Below, one piece after another: positions 24,473 through 37,100 of a DNA stretch of 64,000 nt (the first letter of the stretch is position 1; every line of letters starts with the position of its first letter). The notes below the pieces were generated by a model that ran no database searches, was not told where the DNA came from, and was given only the letters and a program-made list of their open reading frames with translations. This stretch comes from Tubiluchus corallicola (taxonomy: Eukaryota > Priapulida > Priapulimorpha > Priapulimorphida > Tubiluchidae). The stretch covers positions 62,001-126,000 of the forward strand of contig JAQGDQ010000126.1 in the NCBI GenBank assembly GCA_030141605.1, written 5' to 3'. Made by a program: the position numbers and the translations under genes.

Positions 24473-25450
24473 CACTCTTTCGAAAGACGCGTGTATAGTG
24501 GACGCTATCCATGGCAAAACGTTCACTTTAGTTCCCTAGAAACGGAAGTTGCAGTAACAGATTATATGTGCAATTACGTCTAGTTAAAAAATTATAATAA
24601 CGTTTTAATTGACATGTAGTACACCGCCTTAAAACATCTAAGAAATTATATTACAGATATATAAGGCGCAAGAGTTATAGATATTATATAACTAAAAACA
24701 ATATTTCGACTCCCACGACAATAGTCCATTATGGAATCGAAATCTTATGTTTTAAAATATTAAATCTACATCTCTCGTATCGTTGATGCGTATAGTTTAT
24801 CAAAAATTAAAATTATTTTGAGAACAACAATGATGTATACAGGAGTCAGCGCAGTGCGTTTGTAGTTTTAGTTCAGTGCACAATATTCTGAAGTACGAAC
24901 TTATTTGACTTACTTTTCATGTAAAAAATTAAAATACAATGTTATGAAAATAATGTTCTTAAATTGGATACTTTTTTGAAGTATTACAACAGTCTATAGT
25001 CATCATTATGAAATTTTTGCACAATCTGAAGGCAATAAATTACGTACACAGTATTATGAAATATTTTGAGGCAGCAATGCAGTGAATATCATCTGAGAAA
25101 ATGGTCGAGTTCTATATAACACTATATGAGCAAATTTACATAACTGATAGTAAGTCTACAGCAGCAATAATAATTAGCTTAGATTTCAAAACGAAGCCAA
25201 ATAACATTACTTCGAAATCGTCATTTTCATTTACACCTAACAGAAAATATCAAAAAATGAGAGTTTTGCAACCATGTGGCTAAAATGTCACTAAAATTTA
25301 TCAACAAACGATCAAAATTTCTTGATGGATGTATTTAGAATTTTAAAACAATTTTAGTCTTTAGAGCCTTATTAATATCCTGGCTGCAAACATTAATTAC
25401 CATGTACCTGGAATTGTACCTATCGGATTGTCTCCCATGTGCACAACTGT
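24473..25450. other. Non-coding, no gene seen
   Basis: AT-rich sequence with no supported coding frame. Confidence 0.6.
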
Positions 25451-26090
25451 GACAACATCCATGGCACCAGAACATAAAAATGCACTGCATCTATGGCACG
25501 AGAACATACAAATACATGACATCCATGGCACGAGAACATACAAATACATGACATCCATGGCACGAGAACATACAAATACATGACATCCATGGTACGAGAA
25601 CATACAAATACACGACATCCATGGCACGAGAACATACAAATACACGACATGCATGGCACGAGAACATACAAATACACGACATCCATGGTACGAGAACATA
25701 CAAATACACGACATCCATGGCACGAGAACACACAAATACATGACATCCATGGCACGAGAACATACAAATACATGACATCCATGGCACGAGAACATACAAA
25801 TACACGACATCCATGGCACGAGAACATACAAATACACATCCATGGCACGAGAACATACAAATACACGACATCCATGGCACGAGAACATACAAATACATGA
25901 CATCCATGGCACGAGAACATACAAACACATGACATCCATGGCACGAGAAGATACAAATACATGACATACATGGCACGAGAAGATACAAATACATGACATC
26001 CATGGCACGAGAACATACAAATACATGACATCCATGGCACGAGAACATACAAATACATGACATCCATGGCACAAGAACATACAAATACAC
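25451..26090. repeat. 32-bp minisatellite, about 20 copies
   Basis: Unit close to CATGACATCCATGGCACGAG then AACATACAAATA (32 bp). It spans 640 bp with a few point variants (TGCATGG, GGTACGAG, GAGAAGATAC) and one shortened unit near 25830. The unit has no stop triplet in any minus-strand frame and its length is not a multiple of three, so all three minus frames stay open. The long Cys-rich ORFs across it are artefacts. Confidence 0.97.
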
Positions 26091-26600
26091 CGGAGGAACC
26101 ATCGTACTTTGCAACATCTTACATACTTTGGCTACTAAAATGTAGCCAAACTTTAAACCAACCGGCGCATCGCCATGTTACTTGGCTCCAAGATGGTGAA
26201 ATAGTAATCGTTGCCTAGAACAAAATCAATGTTATTTTATCACAAATAAGTACCTCAATATGTATCAGCCATTCTGTCTCTCAATTTTGCAAGTAACTCT
26301 TTAGAAATACCAACAGGTGATTTCTCTCTGTACACAGACGTAGATATAATGTGACCAACAATTCTAAAAGAAATTTCGGCGTTAGCACATTAATTCTAGT
26401 AGAAATATATGGCACAGATTTAACTTGATTACTATCAAAGGTAGCAAGTTGAAATAGCTCAAATTTGCCAATTGAAATTCTTAGTTGACAGGTTACGTTT
26501 ACCGATAAATAACTACACTGCCATCAGGTGTCCAGGTAACCTCTAGGCTTTAATCCATTTTTGTTTCCGGATTCTGTACCTCGCACAAGAAAGTCTGCAT
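26091..26600. other. Non-coding or unreadable retroelement sequence
   Basis: On the minus strand a few short peptide-like stretches could be the protease-side continuation of the adjacent BEL-like fragment, but I cannot align them to a family motif. Confidence 0.4.
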
Positions 26601-26678
26601 CTGGACGCGTTCACTTGCTGTGTACATAGTTCGTTCGGTCGCCGATGGTTCAGTGTCTCCTAACGGGAACTTTTCTGG

Positions 26679-26990
26679 TCATAAAGTTTCATGGTGATTG
26701 TCACGCTCATGGTGATCCCTAGAACTGCAAAACGAACAGAACCACACGGATTTACAGGCATAGACAGCATGTAATAGATTTAAACAACGGTAGCAACTTT
26801 GCATTAAAATTCTCTTACGAACTGCAATTGTCTTGAAAACAGGACACTCATCACTAAATTCTTTCGTCAGTTTTACAATGCATGCATTGTTTACGGAATG
26901 CGAAAGTTGACCTCTTACCTTGTGCCGGTTTAAGTTTCGCCATAGCCTAGCTTTGATCATGCGCCACAAAAATGCTGTCGTACTTCTTTA
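26679..26990 (-). mobile_element. BEL/Pao-type LTR retrotransposon gag fragment
   Basis: A minus-strand stop-free frame of 96 codons. Its second half reads CPVFKTIAVRKRILMQ then CYRCLNLLHAVYACKS and FCSFCSSRDHHERDNHHETL. A CxxCxxxxHxxxxC-like knuckle followed by CxxC...HH.x.LH is the pattern at the gag C-terminus of BEL/Pao elements; here the knuckle is CYRCLNLLHAVYAC. The frame starts with an internal Met and the gag N-terminal part is not readable. No LTR was found. Confidence 0.6.
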
Positions 26991-27429
26991 CGGGTGGACG
27001 TGCTGCATTAGTCAAATCCAGTTTAGTCTTTAATTTTTTATTTACAGTCGAGAACAATTAAGGAATTTTGGGCCAGTTTTAACAGCCTCGAACTAGGCTC
27101 TAAATATACGTATACAAAACTGATCTCGTATTAGGTACAAATTAGATCACGTTGTGAAGGAGACGAAGGAACAAGCTATCTTGTCGTCGTCCTGAGCAAT
27201 ATTAAACAGTGATTTATGAAGTTGAACAAATCACTAAATAGACTAGATATGAACGAGCATTTTATACTAAATACAAACAATTCCTTCAGGGAATAATAAC
27301 ATCAATTAAATTAAGCTCGAAAAAATATAGCAAATAACTGTTACAGACATTTAATAATAAATATTTACAAACTAGATAATTGTGATAGATAAACTAGTTG
27401 TGAGCTTACATATAAGTTTTACCTTGTGA

Positions 27430-28260
27430 TATAACACTCGCATAACAACAAGTTTACTTATAATATAGAGTTGAGGAGATCACGAATATTTTGATAGTAA
27501 ATTGTATTCTATGACTTTCTTGAATTGATGATGATTTAGCTCTTTAATATTGCCAGGTTGTAGTTTGCTTAAATTCATTAGTTCTATGGGAGGCATGTAG
27601 TAGTTCTTATGTGCATATCTTGTATTATAGCTATGAATTTCACTGATTGGTTGGAAATATGATTGAAACGCAGGGGGAAGTAAACAATGACAAAATCTTA
27701 TATAAATAACACGCAATTACTATCATGAAGTTCTTTAATTTTTAATGTTTTTGAGGTTTGACAGATTGCATTAGTGGGATGATCATACGATACCGAGTGT
27801 ATTATCTTAAGTATTTTATTTTTTGAGTTGACTGGAAACTTGCAAAATTCGTCTTGTAAACACTTCCCCATAACATTACACATATATCAAGTAAGGGTAA
27901 ACCAAACTATAATAAATAAATTGTCATTAAAGCGTTCACATTCATTACATGACGTAATTTTTAGATTATGGCAAAAGTTTTACTTATTTTAGCATTCATG
28001 TAATTAATATGGTTTTCCAATTTAAATATTTATCGAAATACATTCCCAAATATTTAACATGGTCCTTTCTTTTACCTTTCTCTCCATTAATTTCAACAGA
28101 AAAATTTCTGGCTGTGAGTTTTTTTTGATATCAGTAGCATTTGTTTATATTTAATGACAATTTGTTTGCACCCAACCAGTCAGATATTTTAGACAGTTAA
28201 TTGATAATTATTCATGATCGCGTCTAATTTTATAATATTAACACCTGCACAAAATACATT
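27430..28260 (-). mobile_element. LINE E: RT thumb and C-terminal tail (broken)
   Basis: Minus strand. SKISDWLGANKLSLNINK near 28140-28200 and HVKYLGMYFDKYLNWKT near 28010-28060 are the thumb of a LINE RT. Two stop-free frames then give the tail: KNKILKIIHSVSYDHPTN..., CHCLLPPAFQSYFQPISEIHS then YNTRYAHKNYYMP and the end at 27480. LPPxFxxYFxPIxxIHSYNTR is a common tail of these elements. It may be the 3' part of the element whose 5' part is at 31320-31965, split by plus-strand LINE F. That is an inference. Confidence 0.75.
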
Positions 28261-29320
28261 AAAACTTTTTAGGTTTCACGCTTACGAAAAGTGAAAATAA
28301 AATACGCAAGTCACCCAAGTGCTATTGAGCGTCGCCATGTAGACGACTTGTGGAGTATTGGTATTCACAAAAAAGTGCGTTAGTACAAACGAGCACAAAC
28401 TTTACCTTATGAAATTTGATAATGACTGATCGATGAAAGATTAAAATAGCATTTAATTGAAGCATCGTAGTTCTGGCAAACTTTCAAGTATGATAAATTT
28501 CAAAAAACGACAAAAAGGTACTTAAATTCCAGCTACCAAAATCGGGTTTCCCTGCACCAGACCTTGCTGGTTAGGTGTATTTGTATGATTTTTGAGCTAT
28601 TAGACTGAGAAAAGGTTTTTATTTTTTTGTTTTGCATATTATCTGTAAATGCATTATCTGTAATCCGGAAGTCCTTTAATAAGACTAGAAAATTAGAAAG
28701 TAGATTAATTTACTTTATTGTTGTTGTCAGATCTGCAACTTGTTGATAGCTGTGAAAAATAAAACAATGAATAAAAAAAATTAAGACATTACGACAGACG
28801 ATAATTATTGCACTTATACATGATTAAATGATAACAAAATATTTAATTATGTTAGACATTATGTACGTCACAAGTTAATAGACAGTGTTCAGAATTGTCT
28901 GTAAATGAAATAACATTTTAGTTCATTTGTCTTAGCATTTTACATGTTACAATTTATGTAACTAGTAACCGTGCACAGAATACGTGGGAAAAACAGATAT
29001 ATTTATTGTATATATAGCTGTTTTTCCAGGGAAAATTCCCTGCACGAGCTTAAATAGACCTATTTTTGAAATGCAGCTTTAACAGGAAGTAATGAATCAT
29101 TTTACGACTAATTGCTGAATTAGTAGTTTACCATTACTTTGTAAACTAACTTCTTTATTGGTTTCAAACAGTCTATCATGTTTTGGCAATACATTGTACA
29201 GAAAAATGTTAAATAATTAATTTTATTCAGAAAGATATTTCCGACACTATCATCAATTGATACGCGTAGTATTTTGGGTGACTTAGATATGTCCAATTTT
29301 GTTTCATTAATTTCACTAAT
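28261..29320. other. Non-coding, no gene seen
   Basis: AT-rich sequence with no supported coding content. Confidence 0.5.
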
Positions 29321-29329
29321 CGAAGCGCC

Positions 29330-30810
29330 AAATCACCTGTTCCAAGAGGTTACAATTTAGGACTTCCATCCACAGGAGTCAGTTCTAGCCCCGATATTGT
29401 TTATCATTGCTGATATTTTTGATAACATGCATGACTGGATCTTTGCATGTGTCAAATATAGACCCGCAAACCTGTGTTAAAATTGCACGAAGCTGTTGCG
29501 ATGAGCTTTACAAATGGTGTCTGAAATGGCGATTAAAAATAAATATGTTACGTGGTTAAACAGAAGCATTGTTAACAGAGTAATGAGATGAAAATAACAA
29601 ACCAGATAATTTAAAAATTAGTAACAATGAAATATTGTTTGTTGAGGACAGCAAGCTTACTGTTAATCTGAAATTAACTTTTGCTAAACGAGGATAATGT
29701 TCATAAAAAGATAATTATGGTATAGACGGTTAAAAGTAAAAAACAGTTGCAGTAAATTTTCAGGTTTGCCACCATTGTAAATATTTAGAAAACTACTATT
29801 TTGCCGATTATACTGTATGGTGCTATTGCATGGTTAGTAAAAGCAGACCCCGCAGCAACTTTCATTATATCATACATTATATCTTCAAATACCGAAAGTT
29901 TTTTCAACCTAAAAAAACCTTTACCTAGTAAAAAAACTTTCGGTATTTGAAGATATAATCTATGATATAATGAAAGTTGCTGCGGGGTCTGCTTTTAAAT
30001 CAGATCGTTCTCAGATCGTACTAAATCGGAAATTGTGGTCTTCCACCGTTAGACATTGAATTAAATGTAATCGCTGTTAAATCTTGTCTCAAGACGCTAT
30101 ATCAGAATGCTGATGATTTAGTCAAACGAAAGATGCACGTCTGGCCGAAAGGCATGTTTATAAAAATATTATGTATATACATGTGCAGACTGTGAGGCAC
30201 TTTTTTAAAATTTGTGTGGACCGAAAACTTCGGTACCACAGATCTTGAAGAAATTCCCGAAAATATATTAAAATATACTAAACGTCATGTTATGGATTAT
30301 ATGACTCTTGTACATGGACAAATAAATATAGGCATGTCTTTTTTAACTGGCCAGGAGAATTTTAACAGCTTTTTGTATAGACTTAATATGAGTGATACTA
30401 GTTTATGTCCATGTGGAGAAGAAGAACGAACTCCTCAGCACATTTTATTCAGATGTAATAAAGTAGATAATACAAAAAGAATGCGTTTCATAGAAATAGC
30501 TAATGCCAATTATGCCCGTAATAGTATGCCTCAATCTGATAAAAATCTGATCAAGCTGATGTCTTTAACTAACCTGATCAGGGATAGTTATACTGAATAA
30601 ATGTTAATTTAGACCTGCTCGAGAATACAAAAATAAATTATGCATGTGGATAAAGTTAATTCATGTGTATAATACTTGACTCATTTGAAATTAAATCTAA
30701 TCTAGGTATTATATGTTATTTGTTGTACATAATGTGAAACTGGAAATACTTCAAATGTTATTTGTTATATGAGAAGTAAATTGTTGATCTGAGCCTGCAA
30801 AAAGAATAAA
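29330..30810 (+). mobile_element. LINE F: RT second half, C-terminal tail and 3' end
   Basis: Plus strand. PQESVLAPILFIIADIFDN (motif B region) lies near 29370-29430. After frame changes come CCDELYKWCLKWRLKINM and NLKISNNEILFVEDSKLTV. CNRC then IAVKSCLKTLYQNADDLVKR follows near 30070-30130. A stop-free frame at 30214-30600 ends the protein with NSFLYRLNMSDTSLCPCGEE and TPQHILFRCNKV, the CxCGxExTxxHxLFxC zinc-like motif usual at the end of these LINE polyproteins. AATAAA at 30805-30810 fits its 3' end. A 158-bp palindrome interrupts the RT at 29839-29996. Confidence 0.8.
29839..29996. repeat. Near-perfect 66-bp inverted repeat (hairpin)
   Basis: Arms 29839-29904 and 29931-29996 pair with about one mismatch around a 26-base loop. 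They start AAAAGCAGACCCCGCAGCAA and end with its complement. It lies inside LINE F, so one arm is probably an inverted duplication of LINE sequence. The low divergence suggests that it is recent. Confidence 0.95.
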
Positions 30811-31200
30811 GTTTGAAAAAGTTTTATTATTATAGAAAAATCTGTTATACAGAAATTAATGACAAACTCATTAATTCTGGTTTCATAACATTGATTTGTT
30901 AGAGTGAACTGGATTTTTACACACTGACGGAAAGAGATGATATTTAGTTTTATACATGTATATAGCAGTTTTCATTTGTATTAAATCTTCAAAAGTTAAA
31001 ACGTTATTAGTTTTGAATCACGTTAAACTAAGATTCGATCTGTCTTTTTCTAAGATTACATTGGATAACTCGCAGCTTATTTATATTTATGTTAGTTATA
31101 TATGTATGTCCCGAAAGGAGTATTTCGGTGTTTTTTGTTATATTTATTACAACGTTTATCAGAGCCAATTTTATCATGTTTTGTTGATCCATATAAGATG
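30811..31200. other. Non-coding, no gene seen
   Basis: AT-rich, with only short open frames. Confidence 0.5.
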
Positions 31201-31202
31201 AT

Positions 31203-31312
31203 ATTGTTACGGAGGCACCTGTGTCGGGGCAGGTGTAGGGCCCTCAGCAGCGACTCACCCCTTTCTTGTACGTCGACGTCTTGTAGGTCCAGGCACGTGC
31301 TGCCACCTAGCA
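31203..31312. other. GC-rich island of about 110 bp, unknown
   Basis: GGAGGCACCTGTGTCGGGGC through CCAGGCACGTGCTGCCACC is strikingly GC-rich against its AT-rich surroundings. It is open on both strands, with ATG plus GGTGAGT on the minus strand, which could look like a small exon. No protein family is recognisable. It abuts LINE G sequence, so it could be an insertion. Confidence 0.4.
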
Positions 31313-31319
31313 TAATATT

Positions 31320-31965
31320 TTATTACAAACAACTCTTTCCAACGTTTTTGAAAAAAAGATAACAGCGAGATAGGCCAATAATTGTTAATTTCGGGAGAAT
31401 CTCTGAATATGAAGATGGGATGTAATTGATCAATTTAAATCAGAAAGGAACAATGCCAGTTTTAAGTGAATTATTAATAATGTATATGTCAGTGGGGCGA
31501 AATACCTTCAATTACTTTAATTAATTCAAATAATAACTTTAGGACGCAAATGTCTAACTGCCCCTTCATTTCGGTCAAATCACTTACACATATTTATAAT
31601 ATCAGATTCTGTGACAGTAGTATAAAAAAGGTAGCATTATCTCTTAAATAATTTCATAGTTGATATTAACATTTTCTATATTATTTGCCAATTTTTGTCC
31701 AATCTGCGAAAAATGGTCATTAAAATGGTTTATTATAGATTTAGGATCTGTGATTTATATATTATTAATTTTTAGACGAACTGAGCTTGGTTCGCGCCCG
31801 GAATGGAGTATTTCGTTCATAATTCCCCCACGCTATCTTTAAAGCATTTATCTTATTTTGATAAGGAGCTGATTTAGTTTGCGGTATTGTTTATAGTAGA
31901 TTACGGATGCGCTTGAGGTTCTTTTTATTAACGAATGATACATTTCATGTTTGCGTTTGATACTA
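31320..31965 (-). mobile_element. LINE G: EN-RT linker and RT start (broken)
   Basis: Minus strand. KRKHEMYHSLIKRTSSASVI then YYKQYRKLNQLL near 31850-31955 is the basic linker before the RT. TDIYIINNSLKTGIVPF near 31440-31500 and NNYWPISLLSFFQKRWKEL near 31330-31390 are the RT N-terminal motifs (usually NYRPISLLxxFSK). Stops and frameshifts break it. It could be the upstream half of LINE E. Confidence 0.75.
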
Positions 31966-33690
31966 TAAGTACTGAAAATGGCCTATAGCATCCTGCGTTA
32001 GGTGACAGATCGAGGGGTTTAGATTTCGAACTGCAACAACAGTCTTGAGTTCGAAACTACGGGATGCCAATGCCACGACATATGCCCTACATGCTATTGG
32101 TTATTTGTGTTGCGTCCTTACCTATATAGTTGTAAATGTAAGTCGCTAAACAGCCCTTAGTGTTAATGTTGTCTGTTAAATGAACGGCGGTAAATGAAAT
32201 GTTGTCTTTGTCTTTTCTTATTATGGAATGGTCAGCACGTTTACACACACTTGCAACAGTTTGTGGGGTATTTCCCTTGATAGAATAACCATATTTATTA
32301 ATTTTTCATTGGTAAATTTATTTTTATTTATTTAGTAATCTTAAAGCTTTAATCGTAAAAGTAATCTTAAAGCTGAGTTTCCAATTTTTGACTATTTGGC
32401 ATTATGTTATCATAACTGTTAGCTTTGTTTGGTTTGATTGCACTCGTCTAGACTACATGTAATTTCTTTGAAGCAGATGTGCGATCACTCGATTTAAAAT
32501 TTCCGCGCAGCTTTTATAGTTTTTTTCATAGGGATTTATGATTAGGCTCCGGTCTTGATACCGCAAGATTCGTAATTTGAACTCTAGCTGCGAGCTAGTA
32601 CTGTAACGTGCGCTGTTATAAACTGTTCACTCACGCCACAGTAGCCATGCATACGTTTTCAAAAATACGCAATACTGAATATCTGCTCTTGATCGGCTAT
32701 TTGCCATACATGCAAAAACATGACTCCGTGTCCAATACAATAAGAGCTGAGACTGAGTGACAAAGCCGTTTGCTCCAATTTTGACTCGTGTATCTCAAAG
32801 CTTTGAACATCCAAGCTTCTTAAACCCAAAGAGCACGTCCACCCCACGGTACCTAAATATATTAAAAGTTTATTTAAAAGTCCTAGTAGGAGTTGCACGT
32901 TCAAAGCCGTTGACCCTGTTTTTCACATTTCGGCTGCTATCTCGTCCTTACAACGAATGCCGGCTTTAAAAAAACCATGTACAAGTCTACCCCACATTAA
33001 ATACGTGTGAAAAATGCTCAAACTCAAAGCCTTAGATACTGTTCAATCGAAAATCTTCTATCTGGAACCACTATTACTGTCTACTATCTATCGAATTCGT
33101 TATGCTTGATTACCCAGCAATTCAGCTAGTGGCTAACGAAAAATAAATGACAAGCTCTTTCTCGGGTCAAACGTAAACATAGTTCCCTTTACCTAGAGAA
33201 TGTGTCCTGTTAGTTTTCTGTTCCTAGTCCTCTTCTCTCTAAAAAGCCACCGAAAGTGGTACCTTACCCGGATTTTGCATTTTACCCCTACTCGAAAGTT
33301 TAAAGCTTTAAAGTTTTTTAAAATCTCACTAGCATATCTACTTATTTCTAGGTGCGTAAAGACAGCTTCTAGTAAGGTTTATCCTAGAACAAAATGGCGT
33401 TGTTGTTGAAAACGGGACAGCATTAATATCAGTTACAGATTGACCTTGATGACCACATCAGTGTCCATTCACATCATTTCATTTGCATCTAGATATTGGA
33501 TGTGGAGAGGAAAGTCGATTGCAACTCCTCAGTTACTCCTGAATCATCGATCCTAGAAGAAAACTGTGTTAGAATGACTGATAGGAAAGTGCACTCTATA
33601 GATCCAAAATTTTGTCACTTTTCAATCACGACATTCTAACGCATTAAGAGCATCACTGTTTCCTTCATTACTCTTGAGAATTTTGCCGTT
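31966..33690. other. Non-coding, no gene seen
   Basis: There is a tRNA-like 80-base segment at 31988-32067, discussed and rejected as a gene. The remainder has no supported coding frame. Confidence 0.5.
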
Positions 33691-34160
33691 TAAGTGGCAG
33701 TGGCAAACCAGCCCAAGGAGAGAAGCTCCGGCATTAGCGGGGCTCATCATTGCGGCAATGTGTCATACCGATGCCAACTGCAGGACTTAAATGAGACATG
33801 AGCCCAGGAGAAGAAACCAGTTGTAGCCCAGAAAGCAGCAGATCGAAAGGACTTGTCTGGTTAGGACGAACTCGTCCAGGCATACTACATGTGGCTGAGA
33901 CGACAACAGTGGTCACTGGAAATGGGTTAGTCCAGTGGATACAAAGCACGACACATAGGCAAATTCAATGGAGAGAGTCCAATGAAAAAGTTCTACGTCC
34001 CACTGCCATAGAGCAAAATCAACATCACACGGGTGTCCAGTATATGGAGTTTGGTCATTAGGCAGATGTTGCAGCTGGACCAAACCTTCACCTGGCGACA
34101 AAAGTGCTCTTTGCGCCAGCTGGAGGAGACTCCTATTTCAGATTTGGAAGAGAACTGATT
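33690..34160. other. GC-richer block, unidentified
   Basis: About 470 bp of balanced base composition in AT-rich surroundings, with several open frames on both strands of 60-90 codons (for example 33798-34061 plus). I recognise no motif. It may be a decayed repeat or retrocopy. Confidence 0.35.
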
Positions 34161-37100
34161 TCCGAGGGAAGGTGGCAGAATCTGAAACAGAACCTGAAGA
34201 GAAGTTCAATTGCAATTTGTTCTAGTTACTTGCTATCTTTAACTCTTTGCCCTCTTGCTATATTTGCGAAAAAAAAAAGAAAAAAACGCTAGGAGTTATT
34301 TCATAATCATAAAACTGATCAGTGCACTTGATCCGTTGACCAGAGGTTACACACTGTTGCCTTTCCACTGCCCAGGCTACTTCACTCAGTGAGTTCAGCG
34401 AACCTAGCTTTTACGCTTTTGCAGTTATTATCAAGTGCAACAACTGAAACATTTCAAGATTTCTCTATTGAGTTTTGCCCTTTTCAAGAACTCTGTTTCT
34501 CCCCATCACTGCAAAACGTTACAGCTTTTGTAGAAAATATGATTAGACAGTATACAATTGAAGATCAATAACACTCAACTATACTCAAAAGCAAACTTGT
34601 ATTTTATTATTAAATCCCATTCACGTTATTAATAATTCTAAGTTTTCATGCAAAATTTATTAAGGCCTATTATGTCTACAATGAATAAACTCTTCGCTGG
34701 CAATTATTATTTAACAAAAGCAGACAGAAACATGAAGGCATTCATGAATACTAAAAGAAAAAACGTTTACAATTCTTTGTAAATATTGCATATGTCATAA
34801 AGAGATCATACAAAACGATTATAATTATGCCGCATTTCTAATCCTAATAACACTACTGTGCAACTTGAATGTTAAATTCAAGGTCTGCAAACAGTTCTGC
34901 GATAATTTTGGAAAAAGAGAAAATTATTCAAATACTCTCAATTAAGATAAATGCCTCTTAAGTGCATGCCAAATAAATGAAAGTGAAATCACTCATAATA
35001 TACTAGTGGTGCAAGAAATTAAATAAAAACATTGTTTGGACTGTCAGAACACAGCCACAATAATCTTAACATTCACTTAGCCGTGTACAAGAAAAAACTG
35101 CAATGTATTAAGTACAAAGAATACCAACATTTGTTCAGTTTATAGGAACTTTATGGCACTCGGATGAGAGACATAGCTATCACATATTAGCTGAAGATCA
35201 CATCATACATGTTATCACAAAACACGCAAGTGGAGTACGTTAAAATGTAATGTCAGGGGAAATTGCAAAGCTAATAAACGTTGTTTTTACACTGCAATTA
35301 TTCTACAACTTACAGGTGATGGCGTTAACCGTTAATAGTCATCTATATAACACGTGTCACAACAACATGGAAAGTAACTCTGTGAAGAAAAATTGGCAGT
35401 TCAAAATTTCACAGAAACCACATGTTAGATCAGTAGTGAAAGAACGAACGCTTGCATTTGATTGCAAATTTATAGAGCTGTAATGTTTTGTACAAAAAAT
35501 ACATTTATTTAAAACTCATGCTGATTAACAATAAGAGCTGATTTATGACAGCGTTCTAAATTTCTAAGATATTTCCTAATTATCTTGCACATGAAAAACT
35601 TACTAAGCTACTAAATTTTTATTTTCACAATTCTTCCTCTAATTAAAACCATGACCGCTTTTAATTGAAAACATTTAGTAATTTAGAACAAAAAGCTTTC
35701 ACAAAATTCTTTTGAATGCAACTAAAGAAAGCTTACAAAAACAGAGTGAACATATTACTTGGTGTGCAACTGACACAAAGCTTACAAATTGCTAAACAAT
35801 CGACAGATTTAGATAAGAAAATTAAAAATTAACGAATTTTACTTCACCTATATAGTCACATTGATATTTGTGCAGCCTTCTATATTTGAAAAATTGGAAA
35901 CTAGACTAGGTAATGAAACATTCATTAATAAAGTGATCGCGTTTTCATGTAGTTATTCAAGATTTTTAAGTTTTCAACTAAAATAAATTGATTCATTGAA
36001 TGAATTATACAATCATTGGATTTTCATACTGACTCATTCTGAGCTACTGGGCATATTAGTTGAAACAGAGTATAATGGCTAATGCAAGGGAGAATTGATT
36101 ACAAAGGACAAAAATGTTGTTTCACAGTTTAGTAAATTCAAGAGTTCATGGGTGCACAAAGACTGGTATGCAAAAAAGAAAAAAGGTTAGTTGGACAAAA
36201 GTTAATGGCTGGTTGGCAAAATATCATTTGCAAATACAAAGTGAACATTTAAGTCAAGTCAAAAAGTCAGCTTCGAAAAGACATACATATTAAAGAAAAT
36301 ATAAAGGAAAGTTAAGAAAGCAAGTGCAAAGGATAAGATAAGACCCAAAACTAAGCTTGTTACACAAAATGTGGGCAAAACAAAGCAAAACTAAGCATGG
36401 CAGAATTATTGCCAGATGAAGTGAAAGGGCTACTAGAACTTAAACAAAATACATTATTACATAAAAAAATTATAAAGGTCAATTTAATGATAACTGAAGC
36501 TGAAGATGATATAGAGGTCGAAAAATTCTGAGTAGTGTGGATATTTTTAAATAAATTTAATACTTTCGTCTATGCATAAATTGGAGTTTGTGAAAAAAAG
36601 ACAACAAGACTGAGCATCTGCAAGGCCATCATGTAAGAAAGATAAGTTCAAGATTGACAAAGCAAGTAAAAAGTATCTCATAAATGCACTGCCAAAAGAC
36701 AATAAGTTAGAGTTCAATAAAATTTTTATATGGCGAGTCCAATGCATTTCAGCATATTTGTCAGTAATAATGGTAATGGTAGCCTGGCTGTAGTTTCACG
36801 AGTTCACGATGTAATTGGTGTTTAACCAATGAATATCTTGATTAATTTTAGGTCTTGGCCAGTGTGTTAATGTGTTGAAACATGTATGATTCATCAAACA
36901 AAGATTTTGGTGAATTACTCAAGTAAACAGTTTAAAAATGATTAAATCAGAAGATCCAAATTTGCCAAGGAAATTACTAGGAGTAAAGAATGGCAATGGT
37001 CATGAGGAAGAGTACCAAAGATAAAAATTGCAGAAAGAAGAATAAAGGAAAATAAAAGAACAGTGTTAATTAAAGTGTCACTTGTGTCTCACACATGCGC

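Noticed and set aside
25451-26090. Possible CRISPR array (regular 32-bp repeats)
   Set aside because: There are no unique spacers; the units are directly tandem, and the DNA is from an animal genome.
25397-26117. Three long overlapping Cys-rich ORFs (208-227 codons) on the minus strand
   Set aside because: They are frame rotations of one 32-bp tandem unit without stops, and no start context or domain supports a protein.
31988-32067. tRNA-like segment: 7-8 bp closing stem (GCATCCT / GGGATGC) and GAGTTCGAAAC
   Set aside because: The T-stem does not pair and no D-arm or anticodon arm forms, so it is not a tRNA gene. It could be a SINE scrap, but the evidence is too thin.
35250-35483. 77-codon plus-strand ORF
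   Set aside because: Length is within chance for the region, and it has no motif, splice sites or composition change.
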